13,852 bases of DNA from Leucogyrophana mollusca (Eukaryota; Basidiomycota; Agaricomycetes; Boletales), in contig MU266743.1 of the NCBI GenBank assembly GCA_021014945.1, positions 1 to 13,852 of the forward strand. Reading direction: 5' to 3'. How positions within the stretch are numbered: position 1 is the stretch's first letter; each line of letters begins with the position of its first letter. The translations under genes and the position numbers were made by a program. The notes under the pieces are model-generated. The model made no database searches. It worked only from the letters and a program-made list of their open reading frames with translations, and had not been told where the DNA came from. Shown here in pieces: positions 1 through 9,192 of the stretch.

Positions 1-380
1 GGTTGGTCGTTTATTGCTCATCGACCATTTGTACATGTCTGCGGGCGCTAGGGCGCCCGCAAGGAGATTTTTTTGAGTTTTATTGAACCCTGTGCGGCCA
101 TCCGGACAAATTTGACCTAATGTTCGAACCCTCTGCAAAGTCCGGACAAATGAGCACAGGGGGTGTCCGGACAAAAACGACCCCTCCGCGAACAGGGTTA
201 CATAGGAACTTTCAGGGGTCCTGTTGTTGTTTGACCATTACTCATCTAAGTGCTGTCCTGATGCATTTGACTGGACTCGTGTGACCTGTGTTACGAAGCG
301 ACCTGTCAGGTTCCCTTGTATCACGTGAACAACGCGGTCGAAGGGCAGGCTCAAACGACGGTACAAGAGACCTGTCACCC
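1..380. other. Upstream non-coding region with hairpin and repeated 10-mer
   Basis: No gene is seen here. Two local structures stand out. One is a perfect 9-bp inverted repeat (40-48 with 53-61, four-base loop). The other is the 10-mer TCCGGACAAA, present three times on the same strand at 101-110, 141-150 and 166-175. The 3' part is presumably the upstream regulatory region of the questin-oxidase-like gene that starts at 428. The minus-strand open frame at 238-444 crosses that gene's TATA box and start, has no recognisable motif, and is not called. Confidence 0.4.
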
Positions 381-388
381 TATAAAAT
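381..388 (+). promoter_or_regulatory. TATA box of the questin-oxidase-like gene
   Basis: TATAAAAT lies 47 bases upstream of the ATG at 428. That spacing is usual for a fungal core promoter, leaving a short leader of roughly 15-20 bases. The assignment rests on motif and position only. Confidence 0.6.
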
Positions 389-427
389 GGATGGAGATGC
401 CTCAAGCTTCTCTCAGCAAGATCCACC

Positions 428-2183
428 ATGAACAAAGCAAACATCGAGAAGCTCGAAGAATTATTCCCCAGCCCATCTCCTCCCCCTAATCATATCTGTC
501 CTCAAAGGCTTCCAGGTAGCAATCTTGAATCTGACCGAGTACTGCAAGATATCCTGAAGAAGAACCACACGGACTCTCACATTTTACGGAATGAAATATC
601 TTACCAGAAGTGCGTCTGGGAAATTGATACGCCACTCACCGGGAACTCATGCACAGCGCGATTTTGTAGCCATATTTCGCACCATGTGCTTGCATTGTAC
701 GCCCTGGGCGGAAGCGCCCCTGTTCTCGAGGCAGCGTATAATGAAGATAATAAGAAGCAACGAGCCAACTTTGAGTCCCCAGAAGTGATCACCGAAGGGA
801 ACTTCAGTCTCCATCTGGGTGATCACAAGTAAGCAGCATAAACCTCGGATACCTTAGGTCACCACAATGCTGACTGGGGCGGCGTCGGATCCACCAGGTA
901 TTACCAAGCCTACTTCAATTTCTTTAGCGCATACGTGCTTGAGAACGGCGCGGGTGCTGCCATGGAAGAGTTCGTGTTTTCTTTGAAGCGTAATTTCGAC
1001 CCCGAGAACGATCCCGAAGGCAAGGAACAACCTGAGATGTTGTACCGCTTTGTGATGGACGGACTCCTGCATCCAATGATCCATGTTGGATATGGAGTGG
1101 AGTTTGGCTTGCCGGGTCTGGTCGCTGAAGGTGCGTGCATGATTCGTTGAGGCGGGTACGCGATGCAGCATTTATTGGATCGGCGGGTTAGGTCTTGCTA
1201 TGGCCGCGCTCCATAGAGGTAGATCGAGTGTCGTATATCCACCATCTTTATTCTCCTCCGGGATGCCAGAGGAAATCGCGTCAACAACGCCACGCCTTCC
1301 AGACACCGCCATTGGCAATATTGAAGGCCTTGCTACAAAACATGAAACACACGCCTTTAGCGTGTTATCGCGTCTCCTGAAAGACGAGCATTTCGATCCC
1401 ACGAAATGCAATTGGCCGAGGGAATACCCCGATTTCATGCTAGTAGCTGGAGGCCTCATGCGCGACTACGGAGAGCAGTGGTCAATCGATCTTTCGAGGC
1501 CTGGCGAGCTTGAAAGGAAGATAGAGGAGCTAAGCTGGATGAATGTGTTAATTTATGGGGTCAGTGCCTGGAAGGAGGAGCGTGGTCTACGAGCTGACTT
1601 CATCCTGTGAGCTGACCCACCATAGTATATCGCTCGCCGCTCATCTTGTTTCTTTGTGCAACACAGAATGCACATTGTCACTTCGGCGCTCTTCCTGCCC
1701 TCCCTCCTTTCGACCTTGTCCCCGCGAAGCCAAGCCATACTCCTCAGGGCACACTTTACTGCGTCATTAGTGCAATGGGTCATGCGCGGGAGGCCCAGCT
1801 TCCCCATCAAGACCTTCTTTGCCACCACTTCCACGCTCCCCTCCACACCTTCTGACAGCCAACCCACCCCATCCGCTAAAGCTTTGCCTTCACCAACCTC
1901 GCCTCATGCCTTCACTCCCAACCCATGGCTACCGATCATTGAGAATGCACTCGTCCACCCAGACGATCATCTTTGCAAGCTGCAGCGCGCGCTGGTGCAC
2001 TTTGAGCGGGTATATGGGACGCGTGGCCCTGGATATTTTGCGGGGACAGAGTTGGAGGAGGCCGAGTACATTGATGGATCACTTTTTGTGAGGGTTGCAG
2101 GAATGACGGCTGGCCAGCTTGGATGGGTTAGGGAAGGACAGGAAGCGCGAGAATTCACCTTTGATGCGTTCTTCGATGATTGA
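428..2183 (+). CDS. Questin oxidase-like protein (DUF4243 family)
   Basis: Five exons: 428-609, 670-828, 898-1130, 1192-1606 and 1667-2183. The four GT-AG introns are 60-69 nt. The exons sum to 1506 nt, giving 501 aa plus stop. Family hallmarks are restored only after splicing: NHISHH at residues 61-66 followed by the ALYALG helix, [14 protein letters not shown] at about 110-122, [15 protein letters not shown] at about 170-184, LIYGVSAW near the end of exon 4, then NPWLP and ALVHPDDHL, and GYFAGTELE near the C-terminus. A Ser/Pro/Thr-rich low-complexity linker lies in exon 5 before NPWLP. Members of this family include fungal questin oxidase, which opens an anthraquinone ring by Baeyer-Villiger-type chemistry. 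The family is expanded in basidiomycetes and most members have no known substrate, so substrate and pathway are not assigned. The conserved histidines may form the active site, but this is not shown here. The gene converges with the F-box gene. No frame damage is seen. Confidence 0.88.
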
Positions 2184-2589
2184 ATGGTTCATGAGGGAGG
2201 AGGGAGTGTCGAGTAGGCTGTAGATAACGCAGCCAGCCATACTTAAAATCATGTATATTTGTATTCGCACTCCCGAACCAAGGTCGAATCCACGCTATTT
2301 AACGTGGGCTGCTTGCAGGGGCACGAAGTCACGGACCTGGGATAAAGTGATGCACAAAGTCATTGATACCTGGGAGCACACAGATTTTGTAAGTACAACG
2401 TGAGCTCCACCTCCCAGTGCTTGATCAATAGAGGCAGACCATATTGATTCCGCAGCAAAATACAAACGTCTACGAGTTTCGCCCGTCGCGTGTGTCTTCT
2501 TCCCCTAAGTCGGTTCCTTGCTCTCGCCACCCGGCCTGTGTGATCGTTCACACTAAGGATATCAGAAGCACGTGCAACCAAAGCAAAGC
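2184..2589. other. Convergent intergenic spacer
   Basis: About 400 bases between the 3' ends of the questin-oxidase-like and F-box genes, presumably holding both 3' UTRs. No gene, repeat or RNA gene is recognised. The minus-strand open frame through 2360-2593 runs past the F-box stop in another frame and shows no conserved motif. Confidence 0.4.
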
Positions 2590-3682
2590 TCACTCGTCGT
2601 CATTCCAAGAAGCCCACTTGTCGTCTCTTCGGAACCATACGACACCCTTTGGCAGAATGATCGTCTTGAGCGTCGGACATGCCCTATGCCACGCTGCCGC
2701 GACGGCACGCTCGTCTTCCGCTGAATCCGGGACACCGGGCGCCATAAATGTGAGATATTGCAAGTTGGTGAAGCTCGACAGGGCGGAACCACAATCGGTA
2801 AGAGTTCCCTAGGAGCTCAAAAGGTCGTGAGGACAAAGTCGTCGATAATCAAGCGCGAAAACCCACTTGTGTAGGAGGCGCCATCAATATCATGATATGC
2901 AATGCCTCCAACCCAGACAAACGTTTCGCGACTTCAGGAATAAGCATCTTCGGCTCCCCAGTCTCAAACGACATGACCGTCAACCGTTTGAGCTCCTTCG
3001 ACGATTGAAGGAGAGCATCAAGAGACGCGCTGGTGTCTCCAGGTGACAACGATATTGAGACGTTTTCGACGGGGCGGCCGCGAACTACGGTAGCTGTAAC
3101 GGCCGGGCAGGGAAGGACCGTACGGAACGCCGATAGGTTAGGCATGGCGGTGGGAGGGAGATGGAACTCGTCCGTGAACTCAGAGCTGCGGAGGGAGAGT
3201 TCTCGCATCCGGGTTTGTGTTGAAAGGAACGAAGCGAGATCTTTGTCGCACTTGAAAGAAGTGGTGAAGCACTTTAGTTGGACAGAGCATCCACCAAATA
3301 TCCACGAGATATCAGCATTGTTGTAGAGAGACGAGAACTCAAGCGCGAGAGAATGTAGTAATTTGAGACGCTTTAGAGCATGATTGAGCAGGCGTAGAAG
3401 GTTGCCTGTGACATGACTGTCAGCCCATCCGAGCTCGAGATGACGGACGAGGAGAGCGTGTGCATCATTCTGCGAGAGGGTTTTTACGACCTGGGTTGCC
3501 CTGAGAGGTGAGAGTTCCGATATCGAGCGATAGAGCACTCGAGAAGCGATACTGTGAAAGAATGAGCTTGTCCGCAAAATCACGCCAAGGTCATTGCGAG
3601 AGACGTCGCCGAGAATGAGCTCGAGAGTCTCGTTAGGGAGAACGCATATTGACGATAGAGGTCTGAAAGCTGAGGTGCGCAT
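2590..3682 (-). CDS. F-box protein with short LRR-like C-terminal part
   Basis: Two exons on the minus strand: 3682-2867 (272 codons) and 2808-2590 (72 codons plus stop), giving 344 aa. The intron at 2866-2809 is 58 nt and phase 0 (GTGGGT...TAG). Residues about 14-54 (LPNETLELILGDV through LYRSI) form an F-box, the segment that binds Skp1 in SCF ubiquitin ligases. The rest has leucine-rich, weakly repeated segments. The C-terminus after splicing (FTNLQYLTFMAPG, then AWHRACPTLKTIILPKGVVWFR) matches the usual ending of the very large basidiomycete F-box/LRR family. Without the intron the frame stops early at 2849. The target protein cannot be told from sequence. The start is the first ATG before the F-box. 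Such genes are scattered through these genomes, so I infer no link to the peptide genes. Confidence 0.82.
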
Positions 3683-3761
3683 GAACTACCCCACGATGAT
3701 GGTCCAGGTGCAAGTTGCATTTCAGTCAAGTCCAACAGATAATTCAGAGGCCTGAGGATTT

Positions 3762-3771
3762 GATTATAAAA
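3762..3771 (-). promoter_or_regulatory. Possible TATA element of the F-box gene
   Basis: Read on the minus strand this is TTTATAATCA, about 80 bases upstream of the ATG at 3682. It is a weak match and rests on position only. Confidence 0.3.
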
Positions 3772-3852
3772 CATCCAATATTATCAGGTATATTATTGCT
3801 TCTATGGGTAACATCCAGCGACTGTCATGAGATACTTCACATGCACTCGCAT

Positions 3853-5079
3853 CTACTGGACCTTGACGGTTTTGGGCGCGCTGCCTTCAGCGATCGCCTC
3901 TGCCCGCAAGCCCTCTGCCTCAATCTCAGCTATAAGCTGCCGTTCAGCAGCCTCTTGCTCAGCTTTGCTCTTGTTCTTCATCGCCGCCTTGCTCGCGTTA
4001 ATACGAGCGCGATACTCCCGATACTTGTCGTCCGTGCCGAAAATTCGGTCGCACCACCGGAAGGATGTGGAGTAGTTGTTCGTGAAGGCCATGTGGTGGA
4101 AGTCATGGTGCTCGGCGCCGGACCAGAATGGGATGATATGCTGGAGGGACCACGGGAAATCTATAATGGCGCTAATGAGTCAAAATCGAGTATTTTCGCA
4201 AGGCCACGTCCTTACCATAACCGCTGTGAGCGTCGATGGCTTGGAAAAGGCGGAGTGTAATCCAGATGTACACAGTGAATATGTGCAGGTTGTGTGTAAA
4301 GTAGCAGTAGAGCAAGGGGCCGGCTATAGTGCCAGTTCCAAGGATGAAAACCTCCGCTGGGTGGGCATACTCCGCTGCCAAGCCGAAAGGAGCGGAGTAT
4401 TTGTGGTGGATCTTGTGGATATGCTTGTATAAAGCACCAGTATGCAACGCTTGGTGAGCTGTAGAATAATTCCACCATTAGAGTCAACTTTCATCACGGG
4501 AAAGAGCAAACGCACCAAAGTAATGAAACATATCCTCAAAGATGAAGAAAAACGCTATTTGCGGGAGCATAGTCTTCCACGAGGGGAACGGAACCTGGTG
4601 CGTAGCCATACCAAACGATTCTGCCATAGGGTGGAACAACCAAATCTATATGCGCTTCAGCTCAGGCTTTGCTAGACGGTCTATGTCAGAAAACTTACAG
4701 CCGGCAGCTCAATCGTGAAATGAGAGAATAAGACCTGCTTCGTACATTCCCACTGCTCTTGTGGGGTAGGTATCTTGTTAGGCTGAAGTTTCCACTTTTG
4801 GAAGTACGGGATGGCGTCGATGATGATCCAGGGGATGGAACGGCCGAAGTAAACAATCTGACGCGACGCAGGAGTTGTTTAGCAAGAATAAAATAATAAG
4901 AATACAGCAAATCCCACCTCGTGAAGGAGGAAACTCATGAGTCCCGTCGCAATGATCGGGTTGTCTATCCATAAGTACCAAGCAGCCCACTGCTGCTCAA
5001 TCCAGCTAAGCGTTGAGAAGTCGACGTTCGCATAGATCTGCTGTGCGGTTTGATGCACAACCGTCGCGTTCATAGACAT
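3853..5079 (-). CDS. ERG25: C-4 methylsterol oxidase (ERG25-like)
   Basis: Five exons on the minus strand: 5079-4918, 4857-4699, 4645-4516, 4458-4216 and 4160-3853. The introns are 53-60 nt and the exons sum to 1002 nt, giving 333 aa. The protein belongs to the fatty acid hydroxylase superfamily of di-iron membrane enzymes. Three histidine boxes are present: HYFAH (148-152), HKIHH (165-169) and HHDFHH (249-254). Between them are ERG25 signatures such as [14 protein letters not shown] and [20 protein letters not shown]. The known role of ERG25 is stepwise oxidation of the C-4 methyl groups of 4,4-dimethylzymosterol in the endoplasmic reticulum during ergosterol synthesis. The C-terminus carries a Lys/Glu/Ala-rich, probably helical tail (about residues 275-325), which I recall as longer than in yeast Erg25. 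The start is ATG at 5079; the upstream in-frame extension has no ATG. A paralogue with another substrate is possible. I cannot tell whether this is the only copy in the genome. Confidence 0.9.
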
Positions 5080-5130
5080 GATGGTGGTTGAGAAGAGAAC
5101 GCGAAACGAGGACACTGGGTCGTGAGCCTC

Positions 5131-5136
5131 CTTATA
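5131..5136 (-). promoter_or_regulatory. TATA-like element of the methylsterol oxidase gene
   Basis: TATAAG on the minus strand, about 52 bases upstream of the ATG at 5079. Spacing matches that of the TATA boxes before the questin-oxidase-like gene and the repeat precursor, but the motif is weaker. Confidence 0.45.
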
Positions 5137-5139
5137 AGA

Positions 5140-5973
5140 GTTTTTCGCAGAAACTCTGAGAAAGAAACCGCGCCACTTTTTTGCTCAAGCTCAATAATTT
5201 GTGGCGTGAGCGGAAGCAATCCCCGACAGCCAATCGCGTGTGATTACAAATACACGTGGATGCAACTCCATCCTCCAATCATGGCAGCACGGTCCAGCTG
5301 ATCTTCATTTCGAAACTTTGGTCTGCCTACGGGAAACTAAGCGGATTCCGGAACGTCGGGAGGGACTCTGGTCGACGACAACACTCGAGACTGGGCACTC
5401 ATCCTCTAGTGAAGTTGTCGCCCTTCAGGGTTGCAAGGTCACCAAGGGAAGTGTAACCGACTAAGATGAATACTAGTGTAAGTATATGATCCACCTCCTA
5501 CACTGAATAACTTCACCAGGCCTTTCGATGAAACCAGTCAATGCTGATTTAAAGCCCGGAAGCCTGCTCAATGGACGGCTACTGGTATAGTCAACGGTTG
5601 GCACTGTGCTTACCTCCAATAGTTGCTAATTAATGTCCGTTCCAGTCATTCGCCCTCGTGGATGTGGTAGCGCCTGTCATGATACGCTATGTAGCGCACA
5701 CGCGTACGTCGTACAAGTCAGTCCTGAACATTTGGTGCGTGGTCATAAACTCTGTCGAGCAGAACCCCAACAGCCAAAGGCACCAACGGGTATGGAGTCG
5801 ATTTTGGACAGTTTCGCGTTTAAAGTACAGGCTAGAGCTCAGTAAAACACGCCATTGCATAACAATATCGGATTGTACAGTCCAGTAGCCCACGAGCAGC
5901 CACATCCATTCCGTGTGGGAGCCGTAGCCCATGGGCGTAACTTACTCTCCCGCAGGGTTGTGTCGGGGTGGGA
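5140..5973. other. Intergenic region without a recognised gene
   Basis: About 830 bases between the methylsterol oxidase promoter and the 3' end of UstYa-like gene 1. Several open frames of 66-81 codons exist on both strands (for example 5658-5888 plus and 5687-5932 minus), but none shows a domain, signal peptide or clear splice structure. No tRNA or long repeat was seen. Confidence 0.4.
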
Positions 5974-6984
5974 TCAAGGGGGGGAAGGGAGGTCAACACT
6001 ATCTTCCAACCGAACCACCTTGGATTTCGGGACAAAAACGCGATTGGCGTCCACCCAGTCTAAAACCTTCTCAAAATTTCGGCACTGGTGCTGGATGTTG
6101 AAGTTAGGGAATGGATCCTCGGACCCCTCCATCCAGTCGTAAGTGATCATTGTCACATCCCCGCGACACATGATATTCTGCCTCATCATTTCGATGCAGT
6201 GATCTGAAGAAACGCGCTAAGCGGCGGATGGGCCGGACAGAGAAGACACATACCGACGTGCGTGCGGAATGCTTCAGGAGTGTCATGGAAGGAATGGTCA
6301 GAGTGCTTATAATGCTCTCCCCACGTGATCTTACGCAGCAGATCCTACAGGTATGTGAGCAGGATTGATCAGACCCAGGGTGATACACTTACTACACAGT
6401 GAAGTTGGTGAATGACCTCAACCGTTGCCATGTAACCTCCGCCATATTCATCCGGGAACTTGGCCATGAAAGGAAGCGGTTCCTCGCCGGTTCTGAGTAG
6501 CTGGTCAAGTGTCATGCGAGTTGGTCGCGCTAGAGAATCACTGCGTGAGTCGTCACCATCGCGAGCACAAGCAAGACGGCGTACAATCGTGAGATACTCT
6601 CTCCCAAGCAGCATCGACCTCAGGGGAGGGGCTGCCACGATATATGGAGGGAGCGCCGAGACTGCCGTTGAACCTTATGGTGCCGATGGATTCTATAGCT
6701 TCGTTTGCTGGTGCTGTGACGGGTAAGTAAGGTCTGCACGCCGCTATGTTGATCCACTTACAGTATAGAACTAGGGCGTCAGGCGAGGGGGCCAACATCC
6801 ACAGAGTGAAAAAGACCATCGATGCGCATATCAAGACGCCGTGACTCAACCAAGGCAGCAGACGAAGGAAACGGGAATTCGGACGAGGTTCGGCAGAGAA
6901 TCCCTCTACACCATCATGATGAAGTTTCGCCTCGTCGTCGTCAACCCCACCGATAGGAGAGTACTGAGAAGATGCTTGGAACAT
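5974..6984 (-). CDS. UstYa-like oxidase 1 (DUF3328)
   Basis: Five exons on the minus strand: 6984-6762, 6713-6585, 6529-6393, 6344-6254 and 6203-5974. The introns are 48-55 nt and the exons sum to 810 nt, giving 269 aa. An N-terminal cytosolic segment (QYSPIGGVDDDEAK) is followed by one membrane segment at about 46-66. Next come the family core (YSPANEAIE, RFNGSLGAPSIYRG, RPTRMTLDQLL, YGGGYMATVEV) and the two signature HxxHC motifs, HQLHC (158-162) and HVDHC (192-196), then MRQNIMC, DVTMITYDW and HQCRNFEKVLDW. In ascomycetes UstYa-family proteins carry out oxidative cyclisation of ribosomal peptides (ustiloxin, asperipin, phomopsin type), with the HxxHC motifs as likely metal ligands. In basidiomycetes the family is numerous and mostly uncharacterised. 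Both motifs are intact, so the protein is probably active. It is a duplicate of the gene at 9193-10259. The peptide precursor at 13475 is the obvious candidate substrate, by inference. Confidence 0.9.
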
Positions 6985-8345
6985 GGTGAGGTGGAAGAGT
7001 ACTTTTGGGACGGGGCCTCACGGGGCGTGTTGAAGTTAGGTGATTATCAGATGGACAGCAGAACGGTTTGTAAGCGGACCTTCGATGAGGAGACAGGGGC
7101 AACTTCAACGCGATGTATTGACAGGATGTCTTCTCTGACGGACCGCGGACTAGCGGATTAACCAATGCCCTGAGTATGAGCCCCGACTCCAGTTCGAACA
7201 CTTACAGTTACTACTTCCCTGTCAGTGGCACCATGCTTGAACCAGTCCGGGCACGCAACATGCTCCAGCTCATTCGCCATGAACCTGCCCGGAAAACAGA
7301 ACAAAGAAATCCCACCCCGAAATAACGATCTGAGCTGTCTCGATTCAAGAAGGCCTGCGGAGAGACCGGCCAGGTCGCGATATGTGCGGCTTTGAGACGG
7401 ACGTGCTGTGCACTTCTTACTCTAGGTCCAAGGTACCTTCGCGCGATGTTCTGGTTGTGGTGCGGGATACGAGCTGATGTGAGTTCCGATTGGCCCACTG
7501 ATAATGTGACTGCTTTACAAAGTGGCTCACCAGGAACATAGCAATATTTATGGAGACTCCGACGTTCGTGGCTTCTCACGGGGCGTTCGAAGGATACTCT
7601 CTTTTCGAGATGGCCGATCAATATCATTGCCTTTGAACTCGTCTTCTCGTGTAAATCTGATTGGCTGATGTTATCAGGCGTCGCCAAAAAGCCTCTACGG
7701 CGGCCACGGTGTTCCGATAGAGTGTGCGGTGACGGGTCTGGATCGACTGGAAGCGAGTAATGAGGATTCGACCATGCGACCTCGAAAGAACTGCTTCATG
7801 GCCATCAACCTATCAATGAAAAGGTACGTGCTTCACGTATCCCATACCCCATAATGTTGGGAAACTCTCACTGTGGAGACATCCTGTAGGCAGGCCAGCT
7901 AGGGTAATAATAGCAAGGTCATGGTGCAGTCATCCTCGACTACCCCACGGGACCATCTAGCCTTCAGCTTCACCAATCATATCTTGGTTATCTTTGGGGT
8001 GATTGACCATATGGCGAGCTACTCGACACGCAGCCTCGGCAAATGCTGTTACGTTTGCTAAACGTCCAATGGACTCCAAGGTAAGCTCAAAGCTGGAGCG
8101 GGAAGCCTAGGCCAATCATCTACCCATGCGGTTGAAAACAAGCTGCCTGGGGGACTCGGGCGGTCTGGCAATTCCGTTCTTCCAAGATAATTGGCCCATG
8201 GTTTCCTTTCCGTATGTCACGGTCAATTCGGACTAATCACCCAAATCGTATACCGCACGCCCTCATACTTCGGGTGCCACTCGAAACACTCAGCAATCCG
8301 TCGCAATAACCAGGGGAGAAACTCCGTTCTCGCGCATTCACAACG
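6985..8345. other. Intergenic region between UstYa-like gene 1 and the secreted-protein gene
   Basis: About 1.36 kb lying upstream of both flanking genes, which diverge from it. A 158-codon minus-strand open frame at 7211-7687 lacks an ATG start, has no motif and is not called. CCAAT-like sequences occur (for example near 8112), which may belong to the promoter of the secreted-protein gene. I see no transposon, RNA gene or long repeat. Confidence 0.4.
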
Positions 8346-8721
8346 ATGATCAACTCTCACGTCGTTTTCGTCGCGTTACTCGCATACTTTACTGGTTCCT
8401 ATGCGCAGGAATGTACCGTCGAATGTCCTGCCTCAGTACAGGCAAACGGCACCACTTACGACTTGCTGGAGACGACTTCCGTGAGGACCACGCTGGTTTG
8501 CATGTGAGCCTGCTCCTCATAATTGGCGGGTATGGTTGCTTACACAGGAATACTCGACAGATATTTTCCAACAGAGCCATTTCAGTGTGAATACAATATG
8601 GTAAATCTGCTCGATACATGAAGCTGTTATCGTATTGAGGACATGACATTTACAGTACAATGGATGGTCTATGGGCGGTGCCCTCGACTGTCCCCAGGAT
8701 CTCCCAGTGACGAATTGTTGA
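8346..8721 (+). CDS. Small secreted cysteine-rich protein
   Basis: Three short exons: 8346-8503, 8561-8600 and 8656-8721. The introns are 57 and 55 nt, and the product is 87 aa. Residues 1-20 form a signal peptide (hydrophobic VVFVALLAYF, cleavage probably after SYA). The mature part of about 67 residues has six cysteines at 23, 27, 52, 62, 78 and 87, enough for three disulfides, with the last residue being Cys. Two in-frame segments in exons 2-3, FPTEPFQCEY and GGALDCPQDLP, resemble a pattern I recall from small secreted basidiomycete proteins. No function is known to me. At the first intron the acceptor at 8560 was preferred over 8547, because the earlier one leads to a stop and loses the fourth cysteine. 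The gene sits between the two UstYa-like genes, on the opposite strand. It could be a member of the peptide cluster or an unrelated effector-like protein. Confidence 0.7.
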
Positions 8722-9192
8722 AGGAGGTCTCCGAGTCTCTGGCACGAACACTATTCCTCAGTACTATTCGGTAGCTCGCCTTTGTTGTCAACGATTTCAT
8801 TGGATCATACCCCCTACACCATCATTAAATGAAGTCCGAGCATTATTGTATCGGGGTAGACTTCTTTGTTCAGTTGTTGGTGTCCTACACTTGAGCTCGA
8901 CTCGTCAAAGGACCACCCGCGGCCCGCATACAAGTACTTACGTGTGCCAGCGCGATGCTGCCACCACCCCATACCCACCCTAGACCTCAAATTTATGCAC
9001 CCGTCGTGAAGGGGCTTCAGTTGCATTCGCACCCACGAGCCTCGCAGACTCCCACAGACCTGTTGTAAGTGCCTGCACAGGCTGTTCATTCACTCGATAT
9101 CCACCCTCGCCGCGCGTTTAGAACAATGTGGTCGTTGTTTACAGTCCAGTATGTAACAAACATGGGTAAAAACAAACTATATAGGAGACCTG
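8722..9192. other. Convergent spacer without a recognised gene
   Basis: About 470 bases between the 3' ends of the secreted-protein gene and UstYa-like gene 2. A 91-codon minus-strand frame (8814-9089) shows no domain and is taken as chance. Confidence 0.4.

Noticed and set aside
428..832. A 134-aa intronless protein from 428 to 832
   Set aside because: Reading through 610-669 destroys the NHISHH motif. Splicing restores the motif and joins this segment to the rest of the questin-oxidase-like protein.
2281..2300. tRNA T-arm-like sequence GGTCGAATCC
   Set aside because: No matching A-box, anticodon arm or acceptor stem could be found upstream.
4879..5115. Start of the methylsterol oxidase at 5115
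   Set aside because: The codon there is GTG, not ATG. The first ATG in frame is at 5079, at a suitable distance from the TATA-like element.
6941..7201. 86-codon minus-strand frame overlapping the start of UstYa-like gene 1
   Set aside because: It overlaps the leader and first codons of a well-supported gene in another frame and has no motif.
7211..7687. 158-codon open frame on the minus strand
   Set aside because: It has no ATG start, no recognisable domain, and no signal peptide or splice structure. It lies in the upstream region of UstYa-like gene 1.
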